64,000 bases of DNA from Azorinus chamasolen (Eukaryota; Mollusca; Bivalvia; Cardiida; Solecurtidae), in contig OY755240.1 of NCBI GenBank assembly GCA_963576725.1, positions 98,304,316 through 98,368,315 on the forward strand, read 5' to 3'. The first letter of the stretch is position 1. Each line of letters starts with the position of its first letter. The position numbers were made by a program, and so were the translations under genes. The notes under the pieces were generated by a model. The model made no database searches. It was not told the origin of the DNA and worked only from the letters and a program-made list of their open reading frames with translations. Of this stretch, positions 10,613 to 21,496 are shown piece by piece.

Positions 10613-11306
10613 AATTAGCGCTCAAGTACTCATTGAAATCCGATTTCTCAAAACAATTACATTGTGTGCGCCGCGCCGCAATGGGTTACTCCTATCACGC
10701 ATACTCTCATAACTCACTCATATCTGCTCCGATTCTCAAAATGTCAACGGTTCTGAGTTTGCCTTACTCACCTCTTTCCATACATACCACAGAGTAATGC
10801 TGTCAGAGTTATGGTTAACCCAGGAGTAAAGGTGGCAGAGCTAGAGTTAAGGGTTAGGGTTAAGGTTATGGTTGCAGGGTTACGGTTAGGGTACAGGGTT
10901 AAGGTTAAGGTTGCAGGGTTATCCCCGGGGTTAACCCCCGGAGTATAGATAGAAGACTGTGCCACAGAGTAAAGGTACACACTGTTCAGGTTATGTCTCC
11001 AGTCACAGAGTAAAGGTAATATAAGGTGCAAGGGCTAACTCTTCTGCGGCTTGTCCGAACAAAGGAATCTATTTTTAGTAACAACCTTTACTCCCAGTTA
11101 ACCCACCATCCGCCAGTATGGCTTATATAGTAACTCTTTTATTTCTCATCAGATTGGACACAAATTTGCCATGACGGAAGAGCTCCCTTTATGTAGCATT
11201 TTCTATTCTTACATTCAATATCAATTACTTATAGTTCGGGAGCTGGATCTCTCCGAAGAGAGCTTCATTCAAATTTCAACTGCGCAGCGCCGCCGAAATG
11301 GTATAC
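10613..11306 (+). repeat. W module, copy 1 (694 bp)
   Basis: Begins AATTAGCGCTCAAGTACTC and ends GCCGAAATGGTATAC. It contains degenerate TTAGGG-like words (about 10,840-10,925), GGGGTTAACCCCC palindromes, and near the right end a satellite-165-like inverted repeat (GGATCTCTCCGAAGAGAGC). Five other copies follow. A minus-strand ORF at 10,768-11,031 and the plus-strand start of an ORF at 11,171 are in every copy but reflect recent duplication of the whole module. Confidence 0.85.
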
Positions 11307-11384
11307 TCACTAGTAGACCCACCAGTAAACCCACAAGTAGATCCACCGGTAAACACACTAGTAGACCCACTACTAAACTCACTG
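11307..11384 (-). repeat. short 12-bp minisatellite facing a 9-bp array
   Basis: About six AGTAGACCC-type units run up to 'aaactcac' and then meet TGGGTCTACT of the next array head to head, so GGGTCTACT is on opposite strands on either side. The same junction occurs at 12,421-12,495. Confidence 0.85.
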
Positions 11385-11725
11385 GGTCTACTGGGCCTAC
11401 TGTACCTACTGGGTATACTGGGTCTACTGGGTCTACTGGGCCTACTGGGTCTACTGGGTCTACTGGGTCTACTGTACCTACTGTACCTACTGGGTCTACT
11501 GTACCTACTGGGTCTACTGTACCTACTGTACCTACTGGGTCTAATGGGTCTACTGTACCTACTGGGTCTACTGGGTCTACTGGGCCTACTGTACCTACTG
11601 GGTCTACTGGGTCTACTGGATCTACTGGGCCTACTGGGTCTACTGGGTCTAGAGGGTCTACTGTATCTACTGGGTCTACTGTACCTACTGGGTCTACTGG
11701 GTCTACTGTACCTACTGGGTCTACT
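11385..11725 (+). repeat. 9-bp minisatellite array
   Basis: About 38 units of GGGTCTACT / GTACCTACT / GGGCCTACT. It has four-GGG stretches spaced by six bases, compatible with G-quadruplex formation on this strand (inference). Confidence 0.95.
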
Positions 11726-12420
11726 AATTAGCGCTCAAGTACTCATTGAAATCCGATTTCTCAAAACAATTACATTGTGTGCGCCGCGCCGCAATGGGTT
11801 ACTCCTATCACGCATACTCTCATAACTCACTCATATCTGCTCCGATTCTCAAAATGTCAACGGTTCTGAGTTTGCCTTACTCACCTCTTTCCATACATAC
11901 CCCAGAGTAATGCTGTCAGAGTTATGGTTAACCCAGGAGTAAAGGTGGCAGAGCTAGAGTTAAGGGTTAGGGTTAAGGTTATGGTTGCAGGGTTACGGTT
12001 AGGGTACAGGGTTATGGTTAAGGTTGCAGGGTTATCCCCGGGGTTAACCCCCGGAGTATAGATAGAAGACTGTGCCACAGAGTAAAGGTACACACTGTTC
12101 AGGTTATGTCTCCAGTCACAGAGTAAAGGTAATATAAGGTGCAAGGGCTAACTCTTCTGCGGCTTGTCCGAACAAAGGAATCTATTTTTAGTAACAACCT
12201 TTACTCCCAGTTAACCCACCATCCGCCAGTATGGCTTATATAGTAACTCTGCTATTTCTCATCAGATTGGACACAAATTTGCCATGACGGAAGAGCTCCC
12301 TTTATGTAGCATTTTCTATTCTTACATTCAATATCAATTACTTATAGTTCGGGAGCTGGATCTCTCCGAAGAGAGCTTCATTCAAAATTTCAACTGCGCA
12401 GCGCCGCCGAAATGGTATAC
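11726..12420 (+). repeat. W module, copy 2
   Basis: 695 bp, nearly identical to copy 1, with the same ends AATTAGCGCTC and GGTATAC. Confidence 0.88.
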
Positions 12421-12494
12421 TCACTAGTAGACCCACCAGTAAACCCACAAGTAGACCCACCGGTAAACACACTAGTAGACCCACTACTAAACCC
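12421..12494 (-). repeat. short 12-bp minisatellite facing a 9-bp array
   Basis: Same inverted junction as at 11,307-11,384: AGTAGACCC units end at 'aaacccac' and GGGTCTACT units begin at once. Confidence 0.85.
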
Positions 12495-13379
12495 ACTGGG
12501 TCTACTGGGTCTACTGTACCTACTGGGTCTACTGGGTCTACTGGGCCTACTGTACCTACTGGGTCTACTGGGTCTACTGGGTCTACTGGGCCTACTGGGT
12601 CTACTGTACCTACTGGGTCTACTGTACCTACTGGGTCTATTGGGTCTACTGGGCATACTGTACCTACTGGGTCTACTGTACCTACTGGGTCTACTGGGTC
12701 TACTGGGTCTAGTGGGTCTACTGGGCATACTGTGTCTACTGGGTCTACTGTACCTACTGGGTCTACTGGGTCTACTGTACCTACTGGGTCTACTGGTCCT
12801 ACTGTATCTACTGTATCTACTGGGTCTACTGGGTCTACTGTACCTATAGGGTCTACTGGGTCTACTGTACCTACTGGGTCTACTGGGTCTACTGTACATA
12901 CTGGGTCTACTGGGTCTACTGGGTCTACCGGGTCTACTGGGTCTACTGGGTCTACCGGGTCTACTGTACCTACTGGGTCTACTTTACCTACTGGGTCTAC
13001 TGTACCTACTGGGTCTACTGGGTCTACTGGGTCTAGTGGGTCTACTTTACCTACTGGGTCTACTGTACCTACTGGGTCTACTGGGTCTACTGGGTCTAGT
13101 GGGTCTACTGGGCATACTGTGTCTACTGAGTCTACTGGGTCTACTGTACCTACTAGGTCTACTGGGTCTACTGTACCTACTGGGTCTACTGTACCTACTG
13201 GGTCTAATGGGTCTACTGGGTCTACTGGGCCTACTGTACCTACTGGGTCTACTGGGTCTACTGGATCTACTGGGTCTACTGGGTCTACTAAGTCTACTGA
13301 GTCTACTGTACCTACTGGGTCTACTGTACCTACTGGGTCTACTGGGTCTACTGGGTCTACTGTACCTACTGGGTCTACT
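12495..13379 (+). repeat. 9-bp minisatellite array
   Basis: About 98 units with interspersed variants (GTACCTACT, GGGCATACT, GGGTCTAGT, GGGTCTACC). Long ORFs in several frames (217, 169, 147, 145 codons) are period artefacts. Confidence 0.95.
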
Positions 13380-13645
13380 AATTAACGCTCAAGTACTCAT
13401 TGAAATCCGATTTCTCAAAACAATTACATTGTGTGCGCCGCGCCGCAATGGGTTACTGCTATCACGCATACTCTCATAACTCACTCATATCTGCTCCGAT
13501 TCTCAAAATGTCAACGGTTCTGAGTTTGCCTTACTCACCTCTTTCCATACATACCCCAGAGTAATGCTGTCAGAGTTATGGTTAACCCAGGAGTAAAGGT
13601 GGCAGAGCTAGAGTTAAGGGTTAGGGTTAAGGTTATGGTTGCAGG
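13380..13645 (+). repeat. W module, copy 3, truncated
   Basis: Only the first ~266 bp of the module. It breaks off in 'ggttatggttgcagg' and joins the 140-bp dispersed segment. Confidence 0.85.
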
Positions 13646-13803
13646 CATGAGACATCTCATATAAAGGCATGAGACATCTCACGAGTTCAGAAAAACTGGT
13701 CTGAGTGTCCCTGGGTAAATTTACCCAACTTTGGCACTATTAACATATTTGCCCATATTTGGACATATATCAATAGTGTACACTTAAAACAACATAAACA
13801 TCG
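13646..13803 (+). repeat. 140-bp dispersed segment, copy 2
   Basis: Equivalent of 10,356-10,495, preceded here by a partial repeat of 'catgagacatctcat'. It continues past the copy-1 breakpoint. Confidence 0.8.
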
Positions 13804-13834
13804 TTACATCATCCTTCTAGCACCATATTTGGTC

Positions 13835-13879
13835 ATTTGGCACGGTGTTTTAGTGGCGCCAGAAAACCCCGTGCCAAAT
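13835..13879. repeat. perfect-ended hairpin centred on TGGCGCCA
   Basis: ATTTGGCACGG pairs with CCGTGCCAAAT (11 of 11), followed inward by TTTT/AAAA pairing and a TGGCGCCA palindrome at the centre. It sits in an otherwise unique 190-bp stretch (13,804-13,995). Function unknown. Confidence 0.75.
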
Positions 13880-13995
13880 TGTAATTTAATGAGATAAAGG
13901 GCCGAAACTCTCCAAGACATAGTTAATTATCTCCCCCTGTCAAATAACAATAAAAGTTACGAGTTATCTCCACTTGTTACATAAGATTTGCACAT

Positions 13996-14072
13996 AGGGA
14001 CCCTCAGACCATAGCCAGGGACCCTCAGACCCTTTCCAGGGACCCGCAGACCATTTCCAGGGACCCGCAGAA
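13996..14072 (+). repeat. 21-bp minisatellite (AGGGACCCTCAGACCATNNCC)
   Basis: About 3.7 units of 21 bp, each starting AGGGACCC. Ends immediately before reverse telomeric repeats. A different 21-bp array with a GGGACCC core lies at 33,881. Confidence 0.9.
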
Positions 14073-14095
14073 CTAACCCTAACCCTAACCCTAAC
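14073..14095 (-). repeat. interstitial telomeric repeat, reverse orientation
   Basis: CTAACC words covering 23 bp (nearly four repeats) in the CCCTAA sense, between the 21-bp minisatellite and a reverse 185-bp satellite. It is the mirror polarity of the six forward tracts. Confidence 0.9.
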
Positions 14096-14769
14096 ACACA
14101 TTGACGCAGCCCCCAATGGTCTGGAGCTTCACTGTTTGCTTATACCTACTAAAACTATACATTTCATAGTAGCTTGGACCCTCCCCTATACTACATATTA
14201 ATATCAGCACAACAGATCTTCAATTAGCTGACTTACAAGTGGTCCGGGTAACCTAATGCATCAAAATGCAGCACTCAAATATGGCCTAACTGGATGCGGT
14301 AAGTGATCTGGAGCCAAACTGTCTGCTTATACTTACTAAAACTATACATGTCCTTCTAGTTTGCACCCTCCCCTGTACTACATGTTAATATTAGCACAGC
14401 AGATCTTCAATGAACCGAGTTACAACGGGTCCAGGTAACACTGTGCATCAAAATGCACCCAAATATTGCCTTACTGGATGCCGTAAGGGATCCGGAGCCA
14501 CAATGGTCGCTTACACCTATTAAAACTAAACATTTTCCTGTAGCCCCGACCCTTCTACGTACGAGATGCTAACATACGCACAATAGATTCTCAATTAGCC
14601 GAGTTACAGGAGGTCCAGGTAACCCAACGCGTCAAAATGCACTAAAATAGTGCCTTACTGGATGCCGTAAGTGATCTGGAGCCAAGCTGTTTGCGTATGC
14701 TTACTAAAATGATACATTTCCTACTAGTTTGGACCCCCCGCGCTATGCTATATGTTAAAATAGTTTCAG
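14096..14769 (-). repeat. 185-bp satellite array, reverse
   Basis: About 3.6 monomers in reverse orientation. The 14,360-14,755 part matches 38,546-38,905 and the fragment at 711-1,034. Confidence 0.88.
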
Positions 14770-15790
14770 CTTTTGTTGAAATACGTATAGTTTGGGAGCT
14801 GGACCTCTCACAAGAGCGCTCCCTTTGGGTAATAGGCGGGTAATAGGCTGCCACTTTATCTTATTTCTTATCCGATCTGGATCAAATTTGGCATGGTTGT
14901 GTGGCTATCGTTACTGAGTAATTTTCATTCTTACGTCTATGTTCAGTTACGTTCAGTTTAGGAGTGGGAGCTCTCCCAAGAGAGCTCCCTCTGGGTAACA
15001 GGCGGGCAATAGGCTGTAACTTTCTTTTATTTATCAACAGATCTGGATCAAACTTGGCATGATCGTAGGGCTATTGTTCCTGAGTAAATGCTATTCTTAC
15101 GTGTATGTTCAATTACGTTTAGTTTTAGAGCGGGAGCTCTCCCAAGAAAGATCGCTCTGGGTAATAGGCGATTAATAGGCTGTCATTTTCCTTATTTCTT
15201 ATACGATCTGGATCAAATTTGGCATGAGTGTAGGGCTGCGGTTTCTGGGTACTTTTTATTCTTATGTTTATGTTCAATTACATATAGTCTGGCAGGCGGA
15301 GCTCTCACAAGAGAGCTGCCTTTTATGGGTACTAGGCGGGTAATAGGCTGTAACCTGTTTATTTCTTATCCGATCTGGATCAAATTTTGCAGGATTGTAG
15401 GGCTCGTGTTTGAGTGTAATTTGAGTCTCACGTTTTAGTTCAACTACTGATAGTTTTGGAGCTGAAGCTCCCCCTAGAGAGCTGCATCTGGGTAATAGGA
15501 GGGTAATAGACTGTAACTTTTCTATTTCTTATCCGATCTGGATCAAATTTGGCAGGAGTGTAGGGTTTACGATTATGTTCAATTACTAAAAGTTTCAATT
15601 ACGCCAATGTATCTGATCTGGATCAACACTGTTTATCATTCACTTATTTGCCAACCAAAAGGTTAGGTATATGCGGGTAATGGGCTGTAACCTTTTTATT
15701 TCTCGTCCAATCTGGATCTAATTTCGCATGACTGTAGGGCTGTCCAGGTGGGTGTTCTGGAAAACTTTAGTTCTACGCTTTAGTTCGATT
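14770..15790 (+). repeat. 165-166-bp satellite with GAGCTCTC inverted repeat
   Basis: The box GAGCTCTCCCAAGAGAGCTC (an 8-bp perfect inverted repeat with a CCAA loop) or its variants recurs at 14,802, 14,968, 15,134, 15,299 and 15,464, giving a period of 165-166. Other shared words are 'gggtaataggcgggtaatagg' and 'gatctggatcaaa'. The ORF at 15,088-15,438 runs across two monomers and is not a gene. Confidence 0.88.
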
Positions 15791-16064
15791 GCGTTTAGTT
15801 TTGGGAGCTTGAGTTATCCATAAATATACATACATATAAGCGCAAACAAAAATAAGGACGGTCAATGGGAGGCAACACATGCATGCAGAAAAACAAATGC
15901 AGAAAGAGGGACATGAATTACTTCCCTTGACTAAACTATAACATATACACACAGAACGATAAACAATTTTAAGAAATACTCAATTGTAAGAGCTACAGAG
16001 ATGATTTATACTAGACTAAGAATGCATTAAAAAGCATAAAGTATTCAAAGAGGATTGTAATTTT
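15791..16064. other. no gene seen
   Basis: AT-rich unique-looking sequence; its first ~140 bases are repeated at about 39,160-39,290 and 44,776-44,905. Nothing recognised. Confidence 0.5.
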
Positions 16065-16600
16065 ACAACGGGTCCAGCTAGTAACCCAATGCATCAAAAT
16101 GACGACCCCAAATAGTGCCTAACTGGATGCCGGAGGTGATCTGGAGCCAAACGCTTTGCTTAGACTTACTAAAATAATACATTTCCTACTAGCTTGCACC
16201 CTCCCCTATACTGTGTGTAACACATTGCATAAAAATTCCCCCAGATCTTGCCTAACTGTATTATGTAATGGATCTGGAGCCACACTGTTTGCTCATTCCG
16301 ATTAAAACTAAACATTTTCTTGTAGCCGGCACCCTTCTGTATACGGTACGTTCGTGTAAGTACAACATATATTCCATTAGCTGGCCTACAAGTCGTCCCC
16401 ATGTAACACAATGCATCAAAAGTCACTCAAATAGTGCCGAAATAGATGCGGTACTTGAACTGGAGCTTAACTGTTTGCCTTTACCTACTGAAAATAGACA
16501 TCTTCCGTCAGCTGGCACCCTCCTCTATACGATATGTGAATATAAGTACAACAGATCTGCAATTAGCAGAGCTACAAGAAGCAAACGTAACAACTAACAC
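16065..16600 (-). repeat. 185-bp satellite array, reverse
   Basis: Three monomers. The region matches parts of 39,290-40,210 with a segment missing. The overlapping ORFs are spurious. Confidence 0.85.
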
Positions 16601-17039
16601 GTAACACACCTTGTCCAGCGGCGGCAGGTAACTCGGCCAAAAATGGCCCGATTTCAAAAAGGAGTTGGGTTCTGAACTCGGCTAGACGAGTGCTTTCCAA
16701 CAATGTATAGAAATCATACTCTTTTTATAGTTTGCAAATTTCAACCTTTTTCCCTAAGTGCTAACCCCTTAGCGAAAATTTGAAAAGAAAACGCCCCCCC
16801 CCCCCCCGATCGCGCTGAAACTTGGCAGCAGTGTAGATCTATACTTCCTGAGTAACTTTCATTCCCTAACCCTTTCATTCTTATCTTCCTGTTCAAATAA
16901 CTATATTTAGAATCCTTCTCCTTATGCTCGAAACAGAGGGGTCTGGGCTACTTGAAGTCGTATTTTTAAACACTGTTTCCTTATTAAAGGCCGCTCACTC
17001 TGTCTGAGAAGGGTGGATTACATATCTGTAATTATTGTT
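16601..17039 (-). repeat. ~310-bp satellite, reverse, with poly-C run
   Basis: Reverse relative of 34,179-35,095 and close copy of 40,211-40,935: 'cgatttc', 'cggctagacgagtgctttccaacaatg' and the 'ctccttatgctcgaaacagagg' tail are shared. A run of about 15 C at 16,793-16,807 replaces a short C-rich stretch at 40,396 and may be a sequencing error. Confidence 0.7.
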
Positions 17040-17199
17040 CTTATCTCCCCTTAGAATGGGTCCCCCTCCCCCGCCGTTTGAGACCAGTGGGGGTCCCCCG
17101 CTGAGACCGGTGCCTGGGTCAACACCATAAAGATGTGGGAATCGAACCCACAAAGTCTAGGACCATTTCTCTCTGTGTGGTGTTGAACATATTGCAAAT
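17040..17199 (-). repeat. tRNA-like (SINE-type) element, copy 1
   Basis: On the minus strand it has a perfect pol III B box GGTTCGATTCC (17,138-17,148) inside a perfect T-arm, GTGGG-TTCGATT-CCCAC. There is a hairpin AAAGT...ACTTT upstream in the other copies; here four bases are deleted. It ends where the W module starts. I cannot place a convincing A box or cloverleaf, so this is a tRNA-derived repeat rather than a tRNA gene. Confidence 0.55.
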
Positions 17200-17886
17200 A
17201 ATTAGCGCTCAAGTACTCATTGAAATCCGATTTCTCAAAACAATTACATTGTGTGCGCAATGGGTTACTCCTATCACGCATACTCTCATAACTCATTCAA
17301 ATCTGCTCCGATTCTCAAAATGTCAACGGTTCTGAGTTTGCCTTACTCACCTCTTTCCATACATACCCCAGAGTAATGCTGTCAGAGTTATGGTTAACCC
17401 AGGAGTAAAGGTGGCAGAGCTAGAGTTAAGGGTTAGGGTTAAGGTTATGGTTGCAGGGTTACGGTTAGGGTACAGGGTTAAGGTTAAGGTTGCAGGGTTA
17501 TCCCCGGGGTTAACCCCCGGAGTATAGATATAAGACTGTGCCACAGAGTAAAGGTACACACTGTTCAGGTTATGTCTCCAGTCACAGAGTAAAGGTAATA
17601 TAAGGTGTAAGGGATAACTCTTCTGCGGCTTGTCCGAACAAAGGAATCTATTTTTAGTAACAACCTTTACTCCCAGTTAACCCACCATCCGCCAGTATGG
17701 CTTATATAGTAACTCTGCTATTTCTCATCAGATTGGACACAAATTTGCCATGACGGAAGAGCTCCCTTTATGTAGCATTTTCTATTCGTACATTCAATAT
17801 CAATTACTTATAGTTCGGGAGCTGGATCTCTCCGAAGAGAGCTTCATTCAAAATTTCAACTGCGCAGCGCCGCCGAAATGGTATAC
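17200..17886 (+). repeat. W module, copy 4
   Basis: 687 bp; as copy 1 but lacking a few bases near 17,258 ('cgccgcgc' shortened). It runs directly into a 9-bp array with no 12-bp minisatellite between. Confidence 0.88.
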
Positions 17887-19000
17887 TGGGTATACTGGGT
17901 CTACTGTACCTACTGGGTCTACTGGGCCTACTGGGTCTACTGTACCTACTGGGTCTACTGTACCTACTGGGTCTACTGTACCTACTGGGCCTACTGGGTC
18001 TACTGGGTCTACTGTATCTACTGGGCCTACTGGGTCTACTGTAACTACTGGGTCTACTGTACCTACTGGGTCTACTGGGTCTACTTGGCCTACTGTACCT
18101 ACTGGGTCTACTGGGTCTACTGGGCCTACTGGGTCTACTGGGTCTACTGGGCATACTGTACCTACTGGGTCTACTGGGTCTACTGGGCATACTGGGCATA
18201 CTGTGTCTACTGGGTCTACTGGATCTACTGTACCTACTGGGTCTACTGGGTCTACTGGGTCTATTGGGTCTACTGGGCATACTGTGTCTACTGGGTCTAC
18301 TGGTCTACTGTACCTACTGGGTCTACTGGGTCTACTGGGTCTACTGTACCTACTGGGTCTACTGGGCCTACTGGGTCTACTGGGTCTACTGTACCTACTG
18401 GGTCTACTGTACCTACTGGGACTACTGGGTCTACTGTACCTACTGGGTCTACTGGGTCTACCGGGTCTACTGGGTCTAATGGGTCTACCGGGTATACTAT
18501 ACCTACTGGGTCTACTTTACCTACTGGGTCTACTGTACCTACTGGGCCTACTGGGTCTACTGTACCTACTGGGTCTACTGGGTCTACTGTACCTACTGGG
18601 TCTACTGGGTCTACTGTACCTACTGGGTCTACTGTACCTACTGTACCTACTGGGTATACTGTACATACTGGGTCTAATGGGTCTACTGTACCTACTGGAT
18701 CTACTGGGTGTACTGGGTCTACTGGGCCTACTGTACCTACTGGGTCTACTGGGTCTACTGGGTCTACTGTACATACTGGGTCTACTGGGTCTACTGTACC
18801 TACTGGATCTACTGGGCCTACTGTACCTACTGGGTCTACTGTACCTACTGGGTCTACTGGGTCTACTGGGTTTAGTGGGTCTACTGGGCCTACTGTGTCT
18901 ACTGGGTCTACTGTACCTACTGGGTCTACTGGGTCTACTGGGTCTACTGTACCTACTGGGTCTACTGGGCCTACTGTGTCTACTGTACCTACTGGGTCTA
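17887..19000 (+). repeat. 9-bp minisatellite array, ~124 units
   Basis: Mixed GGGTCTACT, GTACCTACT, GGGCCTACT and GGGCATACT units. One deletion inside the array shifts the reading frame of the 423-codon ORF that enters from the W module, changing the translation from GSTVPT-type to LLGLLYL-type repeats. This shows there is no constraint on frame. Confidence 0.95.
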
Positions 19001-19171
19001 ACGGCACTTTTAACTCCTTAGAATGGGTCCCCCTCCCCCGCCGTTTGAGACCAGTGGGGGTCCCATGCTGAGACCGGTGCCTGGGTCAACACCAGAAAGA
19101 TGTGGGAATCGAACCCACAAAGTCTAGGACTTTACCATTTCTCTCTGTGTGGTGTTGAACATATTGCAAAT
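19001..19171 (-). repeat. tRNA-like (SINE-type) element, copy 2
   Basis: Same element as at 17,040. B box on minus at 19,105-19,115, with the AAAGT-CCTAG-ACTTT hairpin intact. Flanked by the 9-bp array on the left and the W module on the right. Confidence 0.55.
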
Positions 19172-19866
19172 AATTAGCGCTCAAGTACTCATTGAAATCC
19201 GATTTCTCAAAACAATTACATTGTGTGCGCCGCGCCGCAATGGGTTACTCCTATCACGCATACTCTCATAACTCACTAAAATCTGCTCCGATTCTCAAAA
19301 TGTCAACGGTTCTGAGTTTGCCTTACTCACCTCTTTCCATACATACCCCAGAGTAATGCTGTCAGAGTTATGGTTAACCCAGGAGTAAAGGTGGCAGAGC
19401 TAGAGTTAAGGGTTAGGGTTAAGGTTATGGTTGCAGGGTTACGGTTAGGGTACAGGGTTAAGGTTAAGGTTGCAGGGTTATCCCCGGGGTTAACCCCCGG
19501 AGTATAGATAGAAGACTGTGCCACAGAGTAAAGGTACACACTGTTCAGGTTATGTCTCCAGTCACAGAGTAAAGGTAATATAAGGTGCAAGGGATAACTC
19601 TTCTGCGGCTTGTCCGAACAAAGGAATCTATTTTTAGTAACAACCTTTACTCCCAGTTAACCCACCATCCGCCAGTATGGCTTATATAGTAACTCTTTTA
19701 TTTCTCATCAGATTGGACACAAATTTGCCATGACGGAAGAGCTCCCTTTATGTAGCATTTTCTATTCTTACATTCAATATCAATTACTTATAGTTCGGGA
19801 GCTGGATCTCTCCGAAGAGAGCTTCATTCAAAATTTCAACTGCGCAGCGCCGCCGAAATGGTATAC
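19172..19866 (+). repeat. W module, copy 5
   Basis: 695 bp, near-identical to copies 1 and 2. Confidence 0.88.
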
Positions 19867-20011
19867 TGGGTATACTGGGTCTACTGTACCTACTGGGTCT
19901 ACTGGGCCTACTGGGTCTACTGTACCTACTGGGTCTACTGTACCTACTGGGTCTACTGTACCTACTGGGTCTACTGTACCTACTGGGTCTACTGTACCTA
20001 CTGGGCCTACT
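19867..20011 (+). repeat. 9-bp minisatellite array, broken by telomeric repeats
   Basis: Its first ~130 bases track the array at 17,887 closely, then it stops at 'cctact', where the next GGG becomes the first GGG of a TTAGGG tract. Confidence 0.93.
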
Positions 20012-20038
20012 GGGTTAGGGTTAGGGTTAGGGTTAGGG
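20012..20038 (+). repeat. interstitial telomeric repeat 2 (TTAGGG x4.5)
   Basis: Starts on a GGG shared with the minisatellite unit and ends at the constant T-module boundary TATAGGCAC. Confidence 0.95.
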
Positions 20039-20640
20039 TATAGGCACTTTTACGAGATGCAACTATGCAACTATGCAACTCTTTGATATGATTGGCTGTT
20101 ATATATAGATCATGATGTCATATAGTGTCAGCTTTACTTATATTTTCGTCAATATGCCAAAAAAATGGTCCGATTAAAAAACCAAACATTTCCACAGCTA
20201 CCATTCCTGAGTAACATTAATTCTTATCTTTCTGTTCAATTCATTCTATTTAGGGAGCTGGAGCTACTTGAAGCTTTATTTAGATATATGCAAAGCATCT
20301 ACACAAGACCAAAATTATGTTTGAAAAATACCCAACACAGTAATTATTGAATGTTTACATACCTTGTTTCCAAAATCCTTGTATTAATAGAATATATTCC
20401 TATCCAATTTATAACACAAAACAATCACCATGGCTCTTTTCTTTACTGTAAAAATTCACAATGGCGCTGCAATGACTATTTCAAATTGAGCCAATCCAAT
20501 TGGTACAAAAACATCACGTGGTATTCTTTCACCTTTCACCTTCAATCGCCTTCAGTATAGCGATATTAATAGATTCTATCATCACGTGGTGCATACAATG
20601 TGACATCTATAAATAGAACTTATGGGTCCGGTCAACACGC
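20039..20640 (+). repeat. T module, short form
   Basis: Same left end as 1,071 but missing the equivalent of 1,162-2,330 (1,169 bp), with the join 'agtgtca|gcttta'. The first TATA box is altered to TATATATAG; the second, TATAAATAG at 20,608-20,616, is intact with its CCAAT and CACGTG motifs. Confidence 0.85.
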
Positions 20641-21439
20641 CAACGTGCTCTTGCTCTATGCATACATTTTGATGCATTGTGTTACCTTGACAACGTGTAA
20701 CTCAGACAATTTAGAATCCGTTGTACTTATATTAACATATAGCATAGGAGAGAGTCTAGGTTACTAGGAATTGAATAAGTTGATTGAGTATTAGCAAAAA
20801 GAGTTCGGCTCCAGATCACTTACGGCATCCAGTTATGGTATATTTGAATGACTTTTAATGCATTTTGTTACTTGGACCACTTGTAACTTAATTGAAGATA
20901 TGTTTATTTATATTAACATATCGTATATGGAAATGTGCAGGCTACAGGAAACTGTTAAGTTTTAATAGGTGATGCATTGTGTTACATGGGCAACTTGTAG
21001 GTCAGCTAATTTCAGATCTGTTGTGCTGATATTAACATACGCTCTGGAGGAGGGTCCAAGCTACACGAAAATGCATAGTTTTAGTAGGTATAAGCAAACA
21101 ATGAAGCTCCAGATTAAGTACCGCATATATTTAGGCAATATTTGAGTGACTGTTGATGCACTGTGTTACATGGGCGACTTGTAGGTCAGCTAATTGAACA
21201 TGTGTTGTTCCTATATGAACGTGTCTTATATGGAAGGGTTCAGGCTACAGGAAAATGTATATTTGTAGTACGTAAAAGCATCCAGTGTGGCTCCAGATCA
21301 ATTACACATTCCAGTTATGCAATATTTGTATTGATTTCTGATGCAGTGTGTTACTTTGGCGACTAGTAGGTCAGCTAATTGAAGATCTATTGAAATGGAT
21401 GGAAAGAACTGAGAGAGTCAAACACAGAACCGTTTAAAT
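20641..21439 (+). repeat. 185-bp satellite array, forward, broken by telomeric repeats
   Basis: Four monomers and the beginning of the usual linker, which stops at 'accgtttaaattt'; in intact copies this continues 'cgaaaatcggagc'. The TTAGGG tract begins there. Confidence 0.88.
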
Positions 21440-21496
21440 TTAGGGTTAGGTTTTTAGGGTTAGGGTTAGGGTTAGGGTTAGGGTTAGGGTTAGGGT
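21440..21496 (+). repeat. interstitial telomeric repeat 3
   Basis: About nine TTAGGG units, with one TTT-expanded variant near the left edge. Right boundary at the constant TATAGGCAC. Confidence 0.95.

Noticed and set aside
10768..11031. Minus-strand 87-codon ORF found again at 11,881, 17,347, 19,327 and 41,244
   Set aside because: Conservation reflects recent copying of the whole W module, and half of it is TLTL from telomere-like words.
10496..13379. CRISPR-like repeat arrays
   Set aside because: Units are 9 bp with no unique spacers, and the genome is eukaryotic; this is a minisatellite.
17040..17199. Functional tRNA gene on the minus strand
   Set aside because: The T-arm is perfect, but I find no A box, D-arm or acceptor stem, and three copies share long non-tRNA flanks.
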